A stretch of DNA of 39,949 nucleotides from Amycolatopsis sp. YIM 10 (GTDB taxonomy: Bacteria; Actinomycetota; Actinomycetes; Mycobacteriales; Pseudonocardiaceae), in assembly GCF_009429145.1 (NCBI RefSeq), contig NZ_CP045481.1, positions 1-39,949 of the forward strand, in the 5' to 3' direction. Numbering within the stretch: the stretch's first letter is position 1; each line of letters opens with the position of its first letter. The position numbers were made by a program, and so were the translations under genes. Shown here piece by piece: positions 1 to 5,395 of the stretch. A model generated the notes under the pieces. The model was given only the letters and a program-made list of their open reading frames with translations, ran no database searches and was not told the origin of the DNA.

Positions 1-7
1 CACGGTG

Positions 8-46
8 TGACATGTCGGCGGTGCTCGCTGCTGACATGTCTGTCAC
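8..46. promoter_or_regulatory. paired GACATGTC palindromes upstream of first gene
   Basis: The 9-mer TGACATGTC occurs at 8-16 and again at 32-40, 24 bp apart, and the second copy runs into TGTCAC. GACATGTC is self-complementary, so this looks like a double operator just ahead of the gene at 62. The reverse complement of GTGACATGT also occurs next to the integrase at 39915-39923. Function is inferred from position and symmetry only. Confidence 0.3.
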
Positions 47-61
47 CAGGGAGTTCGCCGC

Positions 62-376
62 ATGTCTCCGCGTACGACCAACCCGTTCACGCCGTGGCGG
101 ATCGTCGCCCTCCTGCTGGCGGCCCCTTTCGGCATCGTAGCCACCGCCGTGCTGATCGCGCTTGGCGAGAACGCGTGGGTGCTCGACCTGCGCTGGGAGT
201 CGGACGCCACGGGCGCGCCGGCGGCGATCTGGTCGCCGGCCGACACCGCCGAGGAGGGCGACCACTACTGCGCGGAACTCGCTGCCAGCTACCCGGCCGC
301 ACCGGAGCTTGACGCTCACGTGCGGTGGGTGCGCACCACCGACTGGTATCGAGCCCGATGCGGCGCCGCCGGATGA
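62..376 (+). CDS. small single-pass membrane protein
   Basis: This is a 104-residue protein I do not recognise. A hydrophobic segment at about residues 13-35 (ending in a VLIALGE stretch) should be one membrane helix, followed by an acidic and aromatic domain with two cysteines (in HYCAEL and ARCGAA) that would lie outside the cell if the N-terminus is inside. A purine-rich GGGAG about 9 nt ahead of the ATG fits a ribosome binding site. Its stop overlaps the ATG of the next tiny membrane protein (ATGA), so the two are probably translationally coupled and may act together. No catalytic motif is visible. Confidence 0.65.
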   Translation: MSPRTTNPFTPWRIVALLLAAPFGIVATAVLIALGENAWVLDLRWESDATGAPAAIWSPADTAEEGDHYCAELAASYPAAPELDAHVRWVRTTDWYRARCGAAG

Positions 377-468
377 TCGGCCGCGTCTGGCCCTGGTGGA
401 TCACCACCCCGCCGTACCTGATCTACATCACCGTCCGGCTGGCGATCGAGGATCTTACCGCCAAGTAA
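373..468 (+). CDS. tiny membrane protein with WWITTPPYL motif
   Basis: This 31-residue protein starts at the ATG that overlaps the stop of the gene before it; an in-frame ATG at 358 would add five residues. It is dominated by one hydrophobic aromatic segment, PWWITTPPYLIYITVRL. The same segment, WWITTPPYLVYITLRL, is encoded on the other strand at 26171-26302 inside the phage early region, which strongly supports both as real genes. The function is unknown; size and the single amphipathic or membrane helix suggest a membrane-associated peptide. Confidence 0.6.
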   Translation: MIGRVWPWWITTPPYLIYITVRLAIEDLTAK

Positions 469-540
469 CCATCTCGTGACTGAGCGCACCGCCCCTTTCC
501 GAGTGAGCCACTCAACCGCGTAGCCTGGTAGGCGTACCTC

Positions 541-603
541 TTCGCCGAGGGAAGTCCCCCGGCCGACGGGCCGGGGGCACGCGAAGGGGTCGCACTCGGC
601 GAA
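541..603 (+). promoter_or_regulatory. structured leader before XRE-TPR gene
   Basis: Two nested inverted repeats sit directly upstream of the regulator. The outer arms are TTCGCCGAG (541-549) and CTCGGCGAA (595-603); the inner hairpin has arms CCCCCGGCC (556-564) and GGCCGGGGG (569-577). The outer 3' arm touches the presumed ribosome binding site (AAGG at 604-607), so folding could influence translation. It could equally be a terminator for the two upstream genes. No U-tract follows. Confidence 0.4.
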
Positions 604-615
604 AAGGTGACGGTC

Positions 616-1830
616 ATGGCAGACCCAGACAGCATCGGCGCGCGCATGAAAGCGGCTCGCGGCAAGCTCATCACACAGAGGCAACTCGCCGAGATGGCGG
701 ACGTCAGCCTCTCCTTGATCAAGGCCCTCGAGGGCGGGCAGCGGCACACCGCGCAGGTCGGCAACCTGCAGAAGATCGCGAAGGCCCTCGACCTCGAACT
801 CCCTGATCTTCTGGGCAAGCGCGCGGCACTGCCGACCGCAGACGGCGGTGTCGTCGACATCCGCCGAGCGCTCACCCCCGTGGACGACCTGCTCGACGGC
901 GGCGACCTCGACGGCGAACCTGTCACCATCGACGAAGCGCGGCGCACGGTCAGCTACCTGTGGGGCGCCTACTGGGCCGGGCGGTACGAACTGCTCGGCG
1001 CGCTGCTGCCCGACGCGCTCGCGCAGCTGCGCGCCACCGCGCAGGCGGTCGACTCCGCGGACGCCCTGGAGGCGTCCAGCCTGCTCGCCCGCGGCTACCA
1101 AGCCGCCGGGGATACCCTCGTCCACCTCGGGCAGCCCGATGCCGCGTGGCTCGCTGTCCGGCAGGCAATCGACGCGGCGCGCAAGAGCGAGGACGTCCTG
1201 CTCTACGCCGCCATGCGGGTGTCCGTGTCGTGGCAGCTGCTCGTGCAGGGCCGCTACCTCGAGTCGGAACGGGTGGCGGTCGCAGCAGCACACGACATCG
1301 AGCCGCACGGGACTACGTCGGACACCGAGCTGGCCGCGTACGGGATGCTCACAGTCACGGCCGCCACCGCCGCGGCGCGTCTTCGTACCGACGGTGCCAA
1401 CGGCCGGGCTGCCGACCTGCTCGGTGAGGCGAAGGAAACGGCTGACCGGCTCGGGTACGAACGCAGCGACCACCAGAGCAGCTTTGGGCCCGCGAAGGTC
1501 GCGATGCTGACCGTGGACTGCGCCGTGGTGCGAGACGACTGGACGGGTGCATTGACGGCCGCCAAAGCGCTGCCGCGCGAAGCGCCCTTACCGCTCGCGA
1601 CTCGTGCGCGGCATCTCGCCGATGTGGCCCTAGCGCAGCTTCGACTCGGCCACGGCGAAAAGGCGCTAAGCACCGTCCTCGCAATGGAATCGATGGCGCC
1701 CGACTGGATTCAATACCAGACTCTGCCGCGACAAGTCGTTTCCGAGTTGGTCGAGCGGGAACGTCGAATGCACGACGAGTTGCGCGATCTCGCGCGACGG
1801 CTCGGCGCGATCGGGAAACGCCTGATTTGA
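616..1830 (+). CDS. XRE-family regulator with TPR-like C-terminal domain
   Basis: This 404-residue protein has an N-terminal helix-turn-helix of the XRE/Cro type at about residues 5-62 (SIGARMK, TQRQLAEMADVSLSLIKALEGG), then roughly 330 residues of alanine- and leucine-rich helical repeats resembling TPR units. Such HTH-TPR proteins are common actinobacterial regulators, often sensing a peptide or partner protein through the repeats. I chose the ATG at 616 because AAAAGG lies 8 nt before it; a GTG at 607 would add three residues. An inverted-repeat terminator follows. It has no obvious phage role and may be a host or island gene. Confidence 0.85.
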   Translation: MADPDSIGARMKAARGKLITQRQLAEMADVSLSLIKALEGGQRHTAQVGNLQKIAKALDLELPDLLGKRAALPTADGGVVDIRRALTPVDDLLDGGDLDGEPVTIDEARRTVSYLWGAYWAGRYELLGALLPDALAQLRATAQAVDSADALEASSLLARGYQAAGDTLVHLGQPDAAWLAVRQAIDAARKSEDVLLYAAMRVSVSWQLLVQGRYLESERVAVAAAHDIEPHGTTSDTELAAYGMLTVTAATAAARLRTDGANGRAADLLGEAKETADRLGYERSDHQSSFGPAKVAMLTVDCAVVRDDWTGALTAAKALPREAPLPLATRARHLADVALAQLRLGHGEKALSTVLAMESMAPDWIQYQTLPRQVVSELVERERRMHDELRDLARRLGAIGKRLI

Positions 1831-1844
1831 CGGCCGCTTACTCC

Positions 1845-1881
1845 GATCGGGTAGGTACACATGGTGTGTACCTTCCCGATC
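1845..1881 (+). terminator. 16-bp inverted repeat after XRE-TPR gene
   Basis: Arms GATCGGGTAGGTACAC and GTGTACCTTCCCGATC pair at 15 of 16 positions around a 5-nt loop, and CTTTT follows a few bases later at 1889-1893. It lies 14 nt past the regulator's stop, so a terminator is the simplest reading. The long near-perfect symmetry would also suit an operator for the gene at 1906. Confidence 0.55.
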
Positions 1882-1905
1882 ATTGGAGCTTTTAGCGTCA
1901 TCTGA

Positions 1906-2163
1906 GTGACGCGCAGCAAAGAACCTTCCTGGAGTTGGAAACAGACGTGGCCAATCCAGGCCAGGTCACAGACCGGCCGCCCGGTTACGCTCGCCGTGGG
2001 AATCGTCACCAGCACATCAGACGGCGAACCCGTCGACATTTTCGGTATTCGTGTCGGACGACTCGGCGAGACGGTCGCACTTGAGAACCCCACCCAAATC
2101 GGCCTGCTGCTCGCGAACATCCGGGAAGCCGCCGAAAACCTCGACATCGACGAGCTGCGGTGA
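1906..2163 (+). CDS. hypothetical protein
   Basis: This is an 85-residue protein of unknown function. The core from about residue 26 reads as alternating beta and alpha structure (RPVTLAVGIV, EPVDIFGIRVG, LLLANIREAAENL). The GTG start is uncertain; a later GTG at about 1996 would remove the tryptophan-rich N-terminus. Its end overlaps the start of the next gene by 4 nt, so it heads the overlapping cluster that runs to about 3.1 kb. No known motif is seen. Confidence 0.55.
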   Translation: MTRSKEPSWSWKQTWPIQARSQTGRPVTLAVGIVTSTSDGEPVDIFGIRVGRLGETVALENPTQIGLLLANIREAAENLDIDELR

Positions 2164-2486
2164 GCACTGCCGTGGCCGAGCGAGAGGCTGCGCCGTTCTT
2201 CCGGCAGGACGGCGAGGGGTACGCCGAGTTCGTGAAGCTGGTGTGGCGGACGTGCAGCTGGTGCGGGCTGGTGGCGCCGAGCGCGCGGGACAACCTGGAG
2301 CACCAGGCGCGGTGTGACGAGCGCGAGATACCGCAGCAGCCCGCGCCCGAGGTGCCGACGCAGCCGGAGCCGCGGCCGCGGCCCGAGCCGCCGTTCCCGC
2401 CCCCGCCCGCACCGGCGGCGCCCCCGGATTGGTTCGAGCAGCCACCGGCAGCTGGTGCCGCGCGACCGGGGGTGCCTCAGCGATGA
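2160..2486 (+). CDS. zinc-finger-like protein with proline-rich tail
   Basis: This 108-residue protein has an N-terminal half that contains a C-x2-C ... H-x3-C arrangement (TCSWCG at about residue 31, then EHQARC), a plausible treble-clef or ribbon zinc site. The C-terminal half is strongly proline-rich and probably disordered. It starts with GTG overlapping the stop of the preceding gene and ends in an ATGA overlap with the next, so it belongs to one translational unit. The role is unknown; zinc-binding proteins with such tails often mediate protein contacts. Confidence 0.65.
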   Translation: MSTAVAEREAAPFFRQDGEGYAEFVKLVWRTCSWCGLVAPSARDNLEHQARCDEREIPQQPAPEVPTQPEPRPRPEPPFPPPPAPAAPPDWFEQPPAAGAARPGVPQR

Positions 2487-2626
2487 CCGACCCGACCGAG
2501 ATCCAGCCGATGAACTTGGCGGGCACGCCGCTGGACCCGCGCGTGGTCAACGCCGCCGAGGAACAGCAGTACGCCGAGGAGCTGGGCGACGTGGTGAGGC
2601 GGGCGATGGAGGACCCCGATGCTTGA
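2483..2626 (+). CDS. small acidic hypothetical protein
   Basis: This 47-residue acidic protein (MTDPTEIQ ... EDPDA) has a predicted helical C-terminal half (NAAEEQQYAEELGDVVRRAM). The ATG overlaps the upstream stop as ATGA, and its own end overlaps the XRE gene that follows by 8 nt, which argues that it is a real coupled gene. I recognise no family; it could be a small partner of the neighbouring XRE protein. Confidence 0.5.
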   Translation: MTDPTEIQPMNLAGTPLDPRVVNAAEEQQYAEELGDVVRRAMEDPDA

Positions 2627-3113
2627 CACCTACCGCCGGGAGATCGGCGCCAACGTACGCACGGCCCGGCTGCGGACCGGGCTGTCCCAGCAGCAGGCCG
2701 CGCAGCGGATGATGCCGCCGGTACTGCCGAAGACGCTCGAGGCCTGGGAGACCGGTCAGGAGACGATGACGGCACGGCAGCTGATCGACGTGTGCCGCGT
2801 GCTCGGCGTGCACCTGGCCCTCGTGCTGCCCGTCCTGGAGTTGGAAGAGCCGCCATTCGACACGCTACTGGTGCGCGCCGAGCTGCTGCGCAACAACGAG
2901 GCGCCCGACCTGGTCCCGCTGGCCACGTGGGCGGCAGGCTACGACGACGACGTCATCACGGTCACGCCCGAGGTGCTGCGCCACGCCGCGGAGCTGTGCA
3001 ACCAGAGACCGTTGGCACTGCACAACATGCTGAAAATACTGGTGCGGGCCGGGCACCGCGGCCGGCCGGTGCGGTCGAGCGAAACCGCGCTGGCGCTCCA
3101 GAAGTGGAGATGA
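2619..3113 (+). CDS. XRE-family helix-turn-helix protein
   Basis: This is a 164-residue protein. An XRE-type helix-turn-helix lies at about residues 7-62 (REIGANVRTARLRTGLSQQQAAQRM ... TLEAWETGQETM, shown in part). The C-terminal half carries the pattern LVPLATWAAGYDDD and TPEVLRHAAELCNQRPLAL. The next gene has the same layout and closely related C-terminal motifs, so the two are paralogues from a tandem duplication. It probably binds DNA; the target is unknown. Confidence 0.75.
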   Translation: MLDTYRREIGANVRTARLRTGLSQQQAAQRMMPPVLPKTLEAWETGQETMTARQLIDVCRVLGVHLALVLPVLELEEPPFDTLLVRAELLRNNEAPDLVPLATWAAGYDDDVITVTPEVLRHAAELCNQRPLALHNMLKILVRAGHRGRPVRSSETALALQKWR

Positions 3114-3123
3114 GAGGAGAACC

Positions 3124-3561
3124 GTGACGGTTCAGGATCAGAAGAAACCGCTGACGTTCCAGGAGGAGCTGGGGCAGGCTCTCCGGCTCGCCCGCGTGCA
3201 CGCGAACCTCACGGTCCGGCAGGTTGCGCAGCGGATGTTGCCGCAGGTGACCCGGGCGTGCGTGTGGACTTGGGAGAGCGGCGCGATCATGATCCCGCTC
3301 CCGCGCCTGCGGGACTACGCCCGGGTGCTCGGCCTGCCGGTCGCGGCCATCATCCCGCCGGCGCCCTGGCAGGTGGTGCAGGCTACCCGCCTACGGCGGA
3401 CCACGATCACGGAGCTTCGCCCCCTGGTCGAGTGGGCACGGGGCTACGGCGAGGACCTGATCCGGTTCTCCCCGGAGACCGTGGCCGAGGCCGCGCGCAT
3501 GTGCAACGTCACCCCGGCGCGGCTGCAAACCACCCTGACCCGGATTCAACTGACCGCGTGA
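3124..3561 (+). CDS. XRE-family helix-turn-helix protein, paralogue of the preceding gene
   Basis: This 145-residue protein has an XRE helix-turn-helix at about residues 15-68 (LGQALRLARVHANLTVRQVAQRML, shown across its helices), then LRPLVEWARGYGEDLIRFSPE and AARMCNVTPARLQ, matching its neighbour. The GTG start has GAGAGGAG about 6 nt upstream. The helix after QVAQRM replaces the usual Gly/Ser turn, so DNA specificity is probably different from canonical XRE proteins. The pair may form homo- or heterodimers; that is inference. Confidence 0.75.
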   Translation: MTVQDQKKPLTFQEELGQALRLARVHANLTVRQVAQRMLPQVTRACVWTWESGAIMIPLPRLRDYARVLGLPVAAIIPPAPWQVVQATRLRRTTITELRPLVEWARGYGEDLIRFSPETVAEAARMCNVTPARLQTTLTRIQLTA

Positions 3562-3613
3562 CCAGAGCGATCCGATCTACATCGGGAACCCTCACCAGGA
3601 AAGGCGGTAGCTG

Positions 3614-3865
3614 ATGGCGATCGACAGCAAGTACGGGCCGGTGTCCATACCGGGCAGCACCATCGCGGCGGACGAACCGGTGTTCGTGCTGCGCGGGCAA
3701 GACCGGCTGGCACCGGACGCGATGCGCGCGTACCTGGAGCTGTGTAAGAAGGCGGGCGTCCCGCAGCACCACCTCGACGCGCTGGAGCAGTCGATTGTGG
3801 ACATGGTGCGTTGGCAGGCCAACAACTACACCCAGACCCCGCGCTCGGCAGGTGCTGGCCGGTGA
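3614..3865 (+). CDS. conserved-looking hypothetical protein
   Basis: This 83-residue protein begins MAIDSKYGPVSIPGS, with a VFVLRGQDRLAPD stretch and helical C-terminal half (YLELCKKAGVPQHHLDALEQSIV). An AGGAAAGG ribosome binding site lies about 8 nt before the ATG. Its stop overlaps the GTG of the next small gene. I think I have seen similar small proteins in actinobacterial mobile elements but cannot name a family; no catalytic motif is visible. Confidence 0.65.
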   Translation: MAIDSKYGPVSIPGSTIAADEPVFVLRGQDRLAPDAMRAYLELCKKAGVPQHHLDALEQSIVDMVRWQANNYTQTPRSAGAGR

Positions 3866-3969
3866 GCGAACCCCACGCCCCCGAGGAGACCGCGGAGGAA
3901 CGACTCGCGAGGCTCCGCCAGGAGCTGCTGGACGAGATCGCCGAGAAGACGGGGACGAAGGACCAGTGA
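3862..3969 (+). CDS. small charged helical protein
   Basis: This 35-residue, very charged protein (ERLARLRQELLDEIAEKTG core) is almost certainly one amphipathic helix. The GTG start overlaps the stop of the gene before it as GTGA, typical of coupled genes in this window. Its function is unknown; it could be a small partner protein. Confidence 0.5.
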   Translation: MSEPHAPEETAEERLARLRQELLDEIAEKTGTKDQ

Positions 3970-4112
3970 CCTCCCTGGCGGACCGGGCAGACCCCCGACT
4001 GTCCCCGGCCCGCCGGGGTTCCAACCCTGCCGGGTCAGCTCCTGTCCGGCAGCGGTCCCCCAGGCACGCGACCCCCAGAGCGGGCCGGGACCGGCCGGGG
4101 GCAGCCAGATGA
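3966..4112 (+). CDS. possible small basic protein
   Basis: This 48-residue reading frame is rich in arginine and proline. It starts with GTG in a GTGA overlap and ends in an ATGA overlap with the next short frame, which is the only support for it. Composition resembles an out-of-frame translation of GC-rich DNA, so it may not be a gene. Confidence 0.25.
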   Translation: MTSLADRADPRLSPARRGSNPAGSAPVRQRSPRHATPRAGRDRPGAAR

Positions 4113-4127
4113 GCGACTGGCTGCCCC
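4098..4127 (+). terminator. 11-bp perfect hairpin at end of small-gene cluster
   Basis: Arms GGGGCAGCCAG and CTGGCTGCCCC pair fully around an 8-nt loop. It lies where the coupled small genes of 1.9-4.0 kb run out, so a U-less intrinsic terminator is plausible. The following stretch to about 4290 shows no convincing gene. Confidence 0.4.
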
Positions 4128-4192
4128 TGGTGCGCAGCTCTGCCGGGGATGGCCCGGCAGTGATCCCCGTGTGGCGCAGGCACGCGGGTTGA
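4109..4192 (+). CDS. possible 27-residue peptide
   Basis: A short frame (MSDWLPLVRSSAGDG ...) begins at an ATG overlapping the previous stop. The ATG lies in the loop of an 11-bp inverted repeat (GGGGCAGCCAG at 4098-4108, CTGGCTGCCCC at 4117-4127), so initiation would be exposed in a hairpin loop or the hairpin may simply be a terminator. Evidence is weak. Confidence 0.25.
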   Translation: MSDWLPLVRSSAGDGPAVIPVWRRHAG

Positions 4193-4294
4193 TCGCCCGG
4201 GGGCGGTCAGGCACCTGTCGCCTGGCCGCCCCCGGCGCCGCGAGCTGAGCGGGCCACCCCAGCACACACCGCGGGCGGAGTTCACCACGCCAAT

Positions 4295-4330
4295 ACTTGC
4301 GTGTGCTACCTAACCTGTTGGCGGCACACG
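4295..4330 (+). repeat. left copy of 36-bp inverted repeat
   Basis: This 36-bp segment matches the reverse complement of 5218-5253 at 33 of 36 positions. It starts with the box CTTGCGTGTGCTACC (4296-4310) and continues TAACCTGTTG. The same box type also forms the -35 region of the two promoters inside the bounded segment. No insertion-sequence gene lies between the repeats, so they look like regulatory sites or ends of a small non-autonomous unit rather than IS termini. Confidence 0.7.
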
Positions 4331-4468
4331 GAGACCGGGGGGATGCCGGGCGGCCACCTGCTCCCGGCAGCCGCGCCCCCCGGCGCGCTGACGCGGGCGC
4401 GCCGGTCCGCCCCTCGGGGGCAGCGGTGGCCACCCGGCGCCACAGCGTCCCGGGTGGCCACCCTGCCG

Positions 4469-4519
4469 AATCTGGTCAGCCGTCTTTTCGATTCCAAATC
4501 TGGTCAGCAACCTGACCAA
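4469..4519 (+). repeat. three TGGTCAG sites upstream of promoter
   Basis: AATCTGGTCAGC occurs at 4469-4480 and 4497-4508 (28-bp period), and the reverse complement CTGACCA follows at 4512-4518, forming a TGGTCAG/CTGACCA inverted pair with the second copy. These lie 55-110 bp ahead of the promoter at 4575 and look like an operator cluster. The rest of 4331-4468 shows nothing recognisable. Confidence 0.45.
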
Positions 4520-4574
4520 AGTGCGCCGATCTGGCTCCCAAGAAAAAGATCTTCAACTTTCTCCGTCTCAGGAC

Positions 4575-4604
4575 TTGCGTTTGCCACCCTAGGGTAGCTA
4601 TAGT
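4575..4604 (+). promoter_or_regulatory. promoter with ACCCTAGGGT operator (copy 1)
   Basis: A -35 TTGCGT and a -10 TATAGT are 18 bp apart, and the spacer contains the palindrome ACCCTAGGGT at 4586-4595. The arrangement is repeated almost base for base at 4858-4887. A protein bound to the spacer palindrome should control both promoters. The start of transcription would be near 4611, giving a short leader with an AAGGAGA ribosome site. Confidence 0.65.
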
Positions 4605-4639
4605 TCTTATATCAGCAAGAGAGACCAAGGAGAAGCGAA

Positions 4640-4798
4640 ATGCACTTCCACCTCCAGCTCGACCCCGGCGCCGAATTCCTCCTCCGCCAGAACGAAGACG
4701 GGACCTTTGAGATCCTGATCACCGAGCCGAGCAGCGAGAACTCCACGGTGATCGAACTCTCCGGGCCCCAGGTGATGGCCCTGCGGGACCTGAGATAG
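4640..4798 (+). CDS. small acidic hypothetical protein
   Basis: This 52-residue protein (MHFHLQLDPGAEFLLRQ ... VMALRDLR) is predicted to be mostly beta strand and to end in a short helix. The start is clear: AAGGAGA sits 7 nt before the ATG and a good promoter is just upstream. A GC-rich hairpin follows its stop. It shares promoter architecture with the next gene, so they are probably co-regulated. I recognise no family. Confidence 0.6.
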   Translation: MHFHLQLDPGAEFLLRQNEDGTFEILITEPSSENSTVIELSGPQVMALRDLR

Positions 4799-4805
4799 GG
4801 GCTCC

Positions 4806-4829
4806 GCCCCCGGCCGAGAGGCCGGGGGC
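4806..4829 (+). terminator. hairpin after small acidic gene
   Basis: GCCCCCGGCC and GGCCGGGGGC form a 10-bp perfect stem closed by a GAGA tetraloop, beginning 8 nt after the stop codon. There is no U-tract, as is common for terminators in high-GC actinobacteria. Confidence 0.6.
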
Positions 4830-4857
4830 ACCCCCTCCGAGAATCTCAAATCCCCCC

Positions 4858-4887
4858 TTGCGTTTGCTACCCTAGGGTGCCTATACT
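4858..4887 (+). promoter_or_regulatory. promoter with ACCCTAGGGT operator (copy 2)
   Basis: TTGCGT and TATACT are 18 bp apart with ACCCTAGGGT at 4869-4878 in the spacer, a near-copy of the promoter at 4575. The expected transcription start coincides with the ATG at 4894, so the next gene is probably read from a leaderless mRNA. Confidence 0.65.
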
Positions 4888-4893
4888 TGGGTT

Positions 4894-5169
4894 ATGACGG
4901 AGAGCGCGAGATTCCAGCCGGAGACCCGGGACGACATCCTCGGCTGGCTGGCCGGGATGGACTCCCTGACCCGGGCACGGGTCGCCGGACTCCTGGTGGA
5001 CCGGCCCACGATCGAGGCGGTCGGCGCGGCCCGGCGGGAAGCGGTCTGGGAGCTGTCCCGGGAGCACGGCGGGAAGGGCACGGCTGCGCTGCTGGGGGTG
5101 GGCACGGCGGCGGTACACAAGGCGGTGGTGCTGCACAACAAGGCGGTGAACGCGCGGGTACAGGGTTGA
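4894..5169 (+). CDS. small helical protein with possible HTH
   Basis: This 91-residue, mostly helical protein contains ALLGVGTAAVHKAVVLHNKA near the C-terminus, which resembles a helix-turn-helix, and RPTIEAVGAARREAVWEL before it. There is no ribosome binding site; the ATG sits six bases after the -10 box, indicating leaderless translation. A strong intrinsic terminator follows. Given the palindromic operator in its own promoter and in that of the preceding gene, it may be an autoregulator of the pair; that is inference. Confidence 0.7.
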   Translation: MTESARFQPETRDDILGWLAGMDSLTRARVAGLLVDRPTIEAVGAARREAVWELSREHGGKGTAALLGVGTAAVHKAVVLHNKAVNARVQG

Positions 5170-5179
5170 TCTTGCTGAT

Positions 5180-5217
5180 GCGGGGCGTGGGTGCATGTCA
5201 CCCGCGCCCCGCTTTTT
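5180..5217 (+). terminator. strong intrinsic terminator
   Basis: A 14-bp stem (GCGGGGCG, a T-G wobble, GGGTG) closes on the loop CATGT and is followed directly by TTTTT. It ends the transcript of the gene at 4894 and touches the right copy of the 36-bp inverted repeat. Confidence 0.9.
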
Positions 5218-5253
5218 CGTGTGCCCGCAACAGGTTAGGTAGCACATGCAAGT
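5218..5253 (-). repeat. right copy of 36-bp inverted repeat
   Basis: On the minus strand this reads CTTGCATGTGCTACC followed by TAACCTGTTG and matches 4295-4330 at 33 of 36 bases. Only this copy and the left one share the TAACCTGTTG extension; the two promoter copies replace it with the CTAGGG palindrome half. Confidence 0.7.
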
Positions 5254-5292
5254 TTTGGCCTGGTGATCTCCACCCCGCATGCCCTACCCTGG

Positions 5293-5333
5293 CCCGGCGA
5301 TCCCCGTGTTCCAGGTGACCGCGGCTCGCCGGG
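5293..5333. repeat. 8-bp inverted repeat in convergent intergenic gap
   Basis: CCCGGCGA (5293-5300) and TCGCCGGG (5326-5333) are perfect arms 25 bp apart, in the gap between the plus-strand segment and the minus-strand Nudix gene. It may be a back-up terminator; it does not fold into a tRNA cloverleaf. Confidence 0.3.
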
Positions 5334-5354
5334 TTGCAGCCCCGAGCGGGCCAG

Positions 5355-5381
5355 GCCCCCGGCCGCACCGCGGCCGGGGGC
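5355..5381 (-). terminator. hairpin downstream of Nudix gene
   Basis: GCCCCCGGCCGC and GCGGCCGGGGGC form a 12-bp perfect stem with a 3-nt loop, 15 nt past the stop of the minus-strand Nudix gene. It likely ends that transcript and may act from both sides. Confidence 0.6.
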
Positions 5382-5395
5382 TCTCCATGCCAGGC

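Noticed and set aside
3986..4060. Possible tRNA
   Set aside because: A GGGGTTCCAACCC-like stretch suggested a T arm, but no anticodon arm or acceptor stem can be folded around it.
4301..4345. MCYLTC-type leader peptide coded by both 36-bp repeats
   Set aside because: Both copies can be read as a peptide starting V/M-CYLTC, but the three differences between copies change amino acids and the copies lack a ribosome site; the DNA itself appears to be what is conserved.
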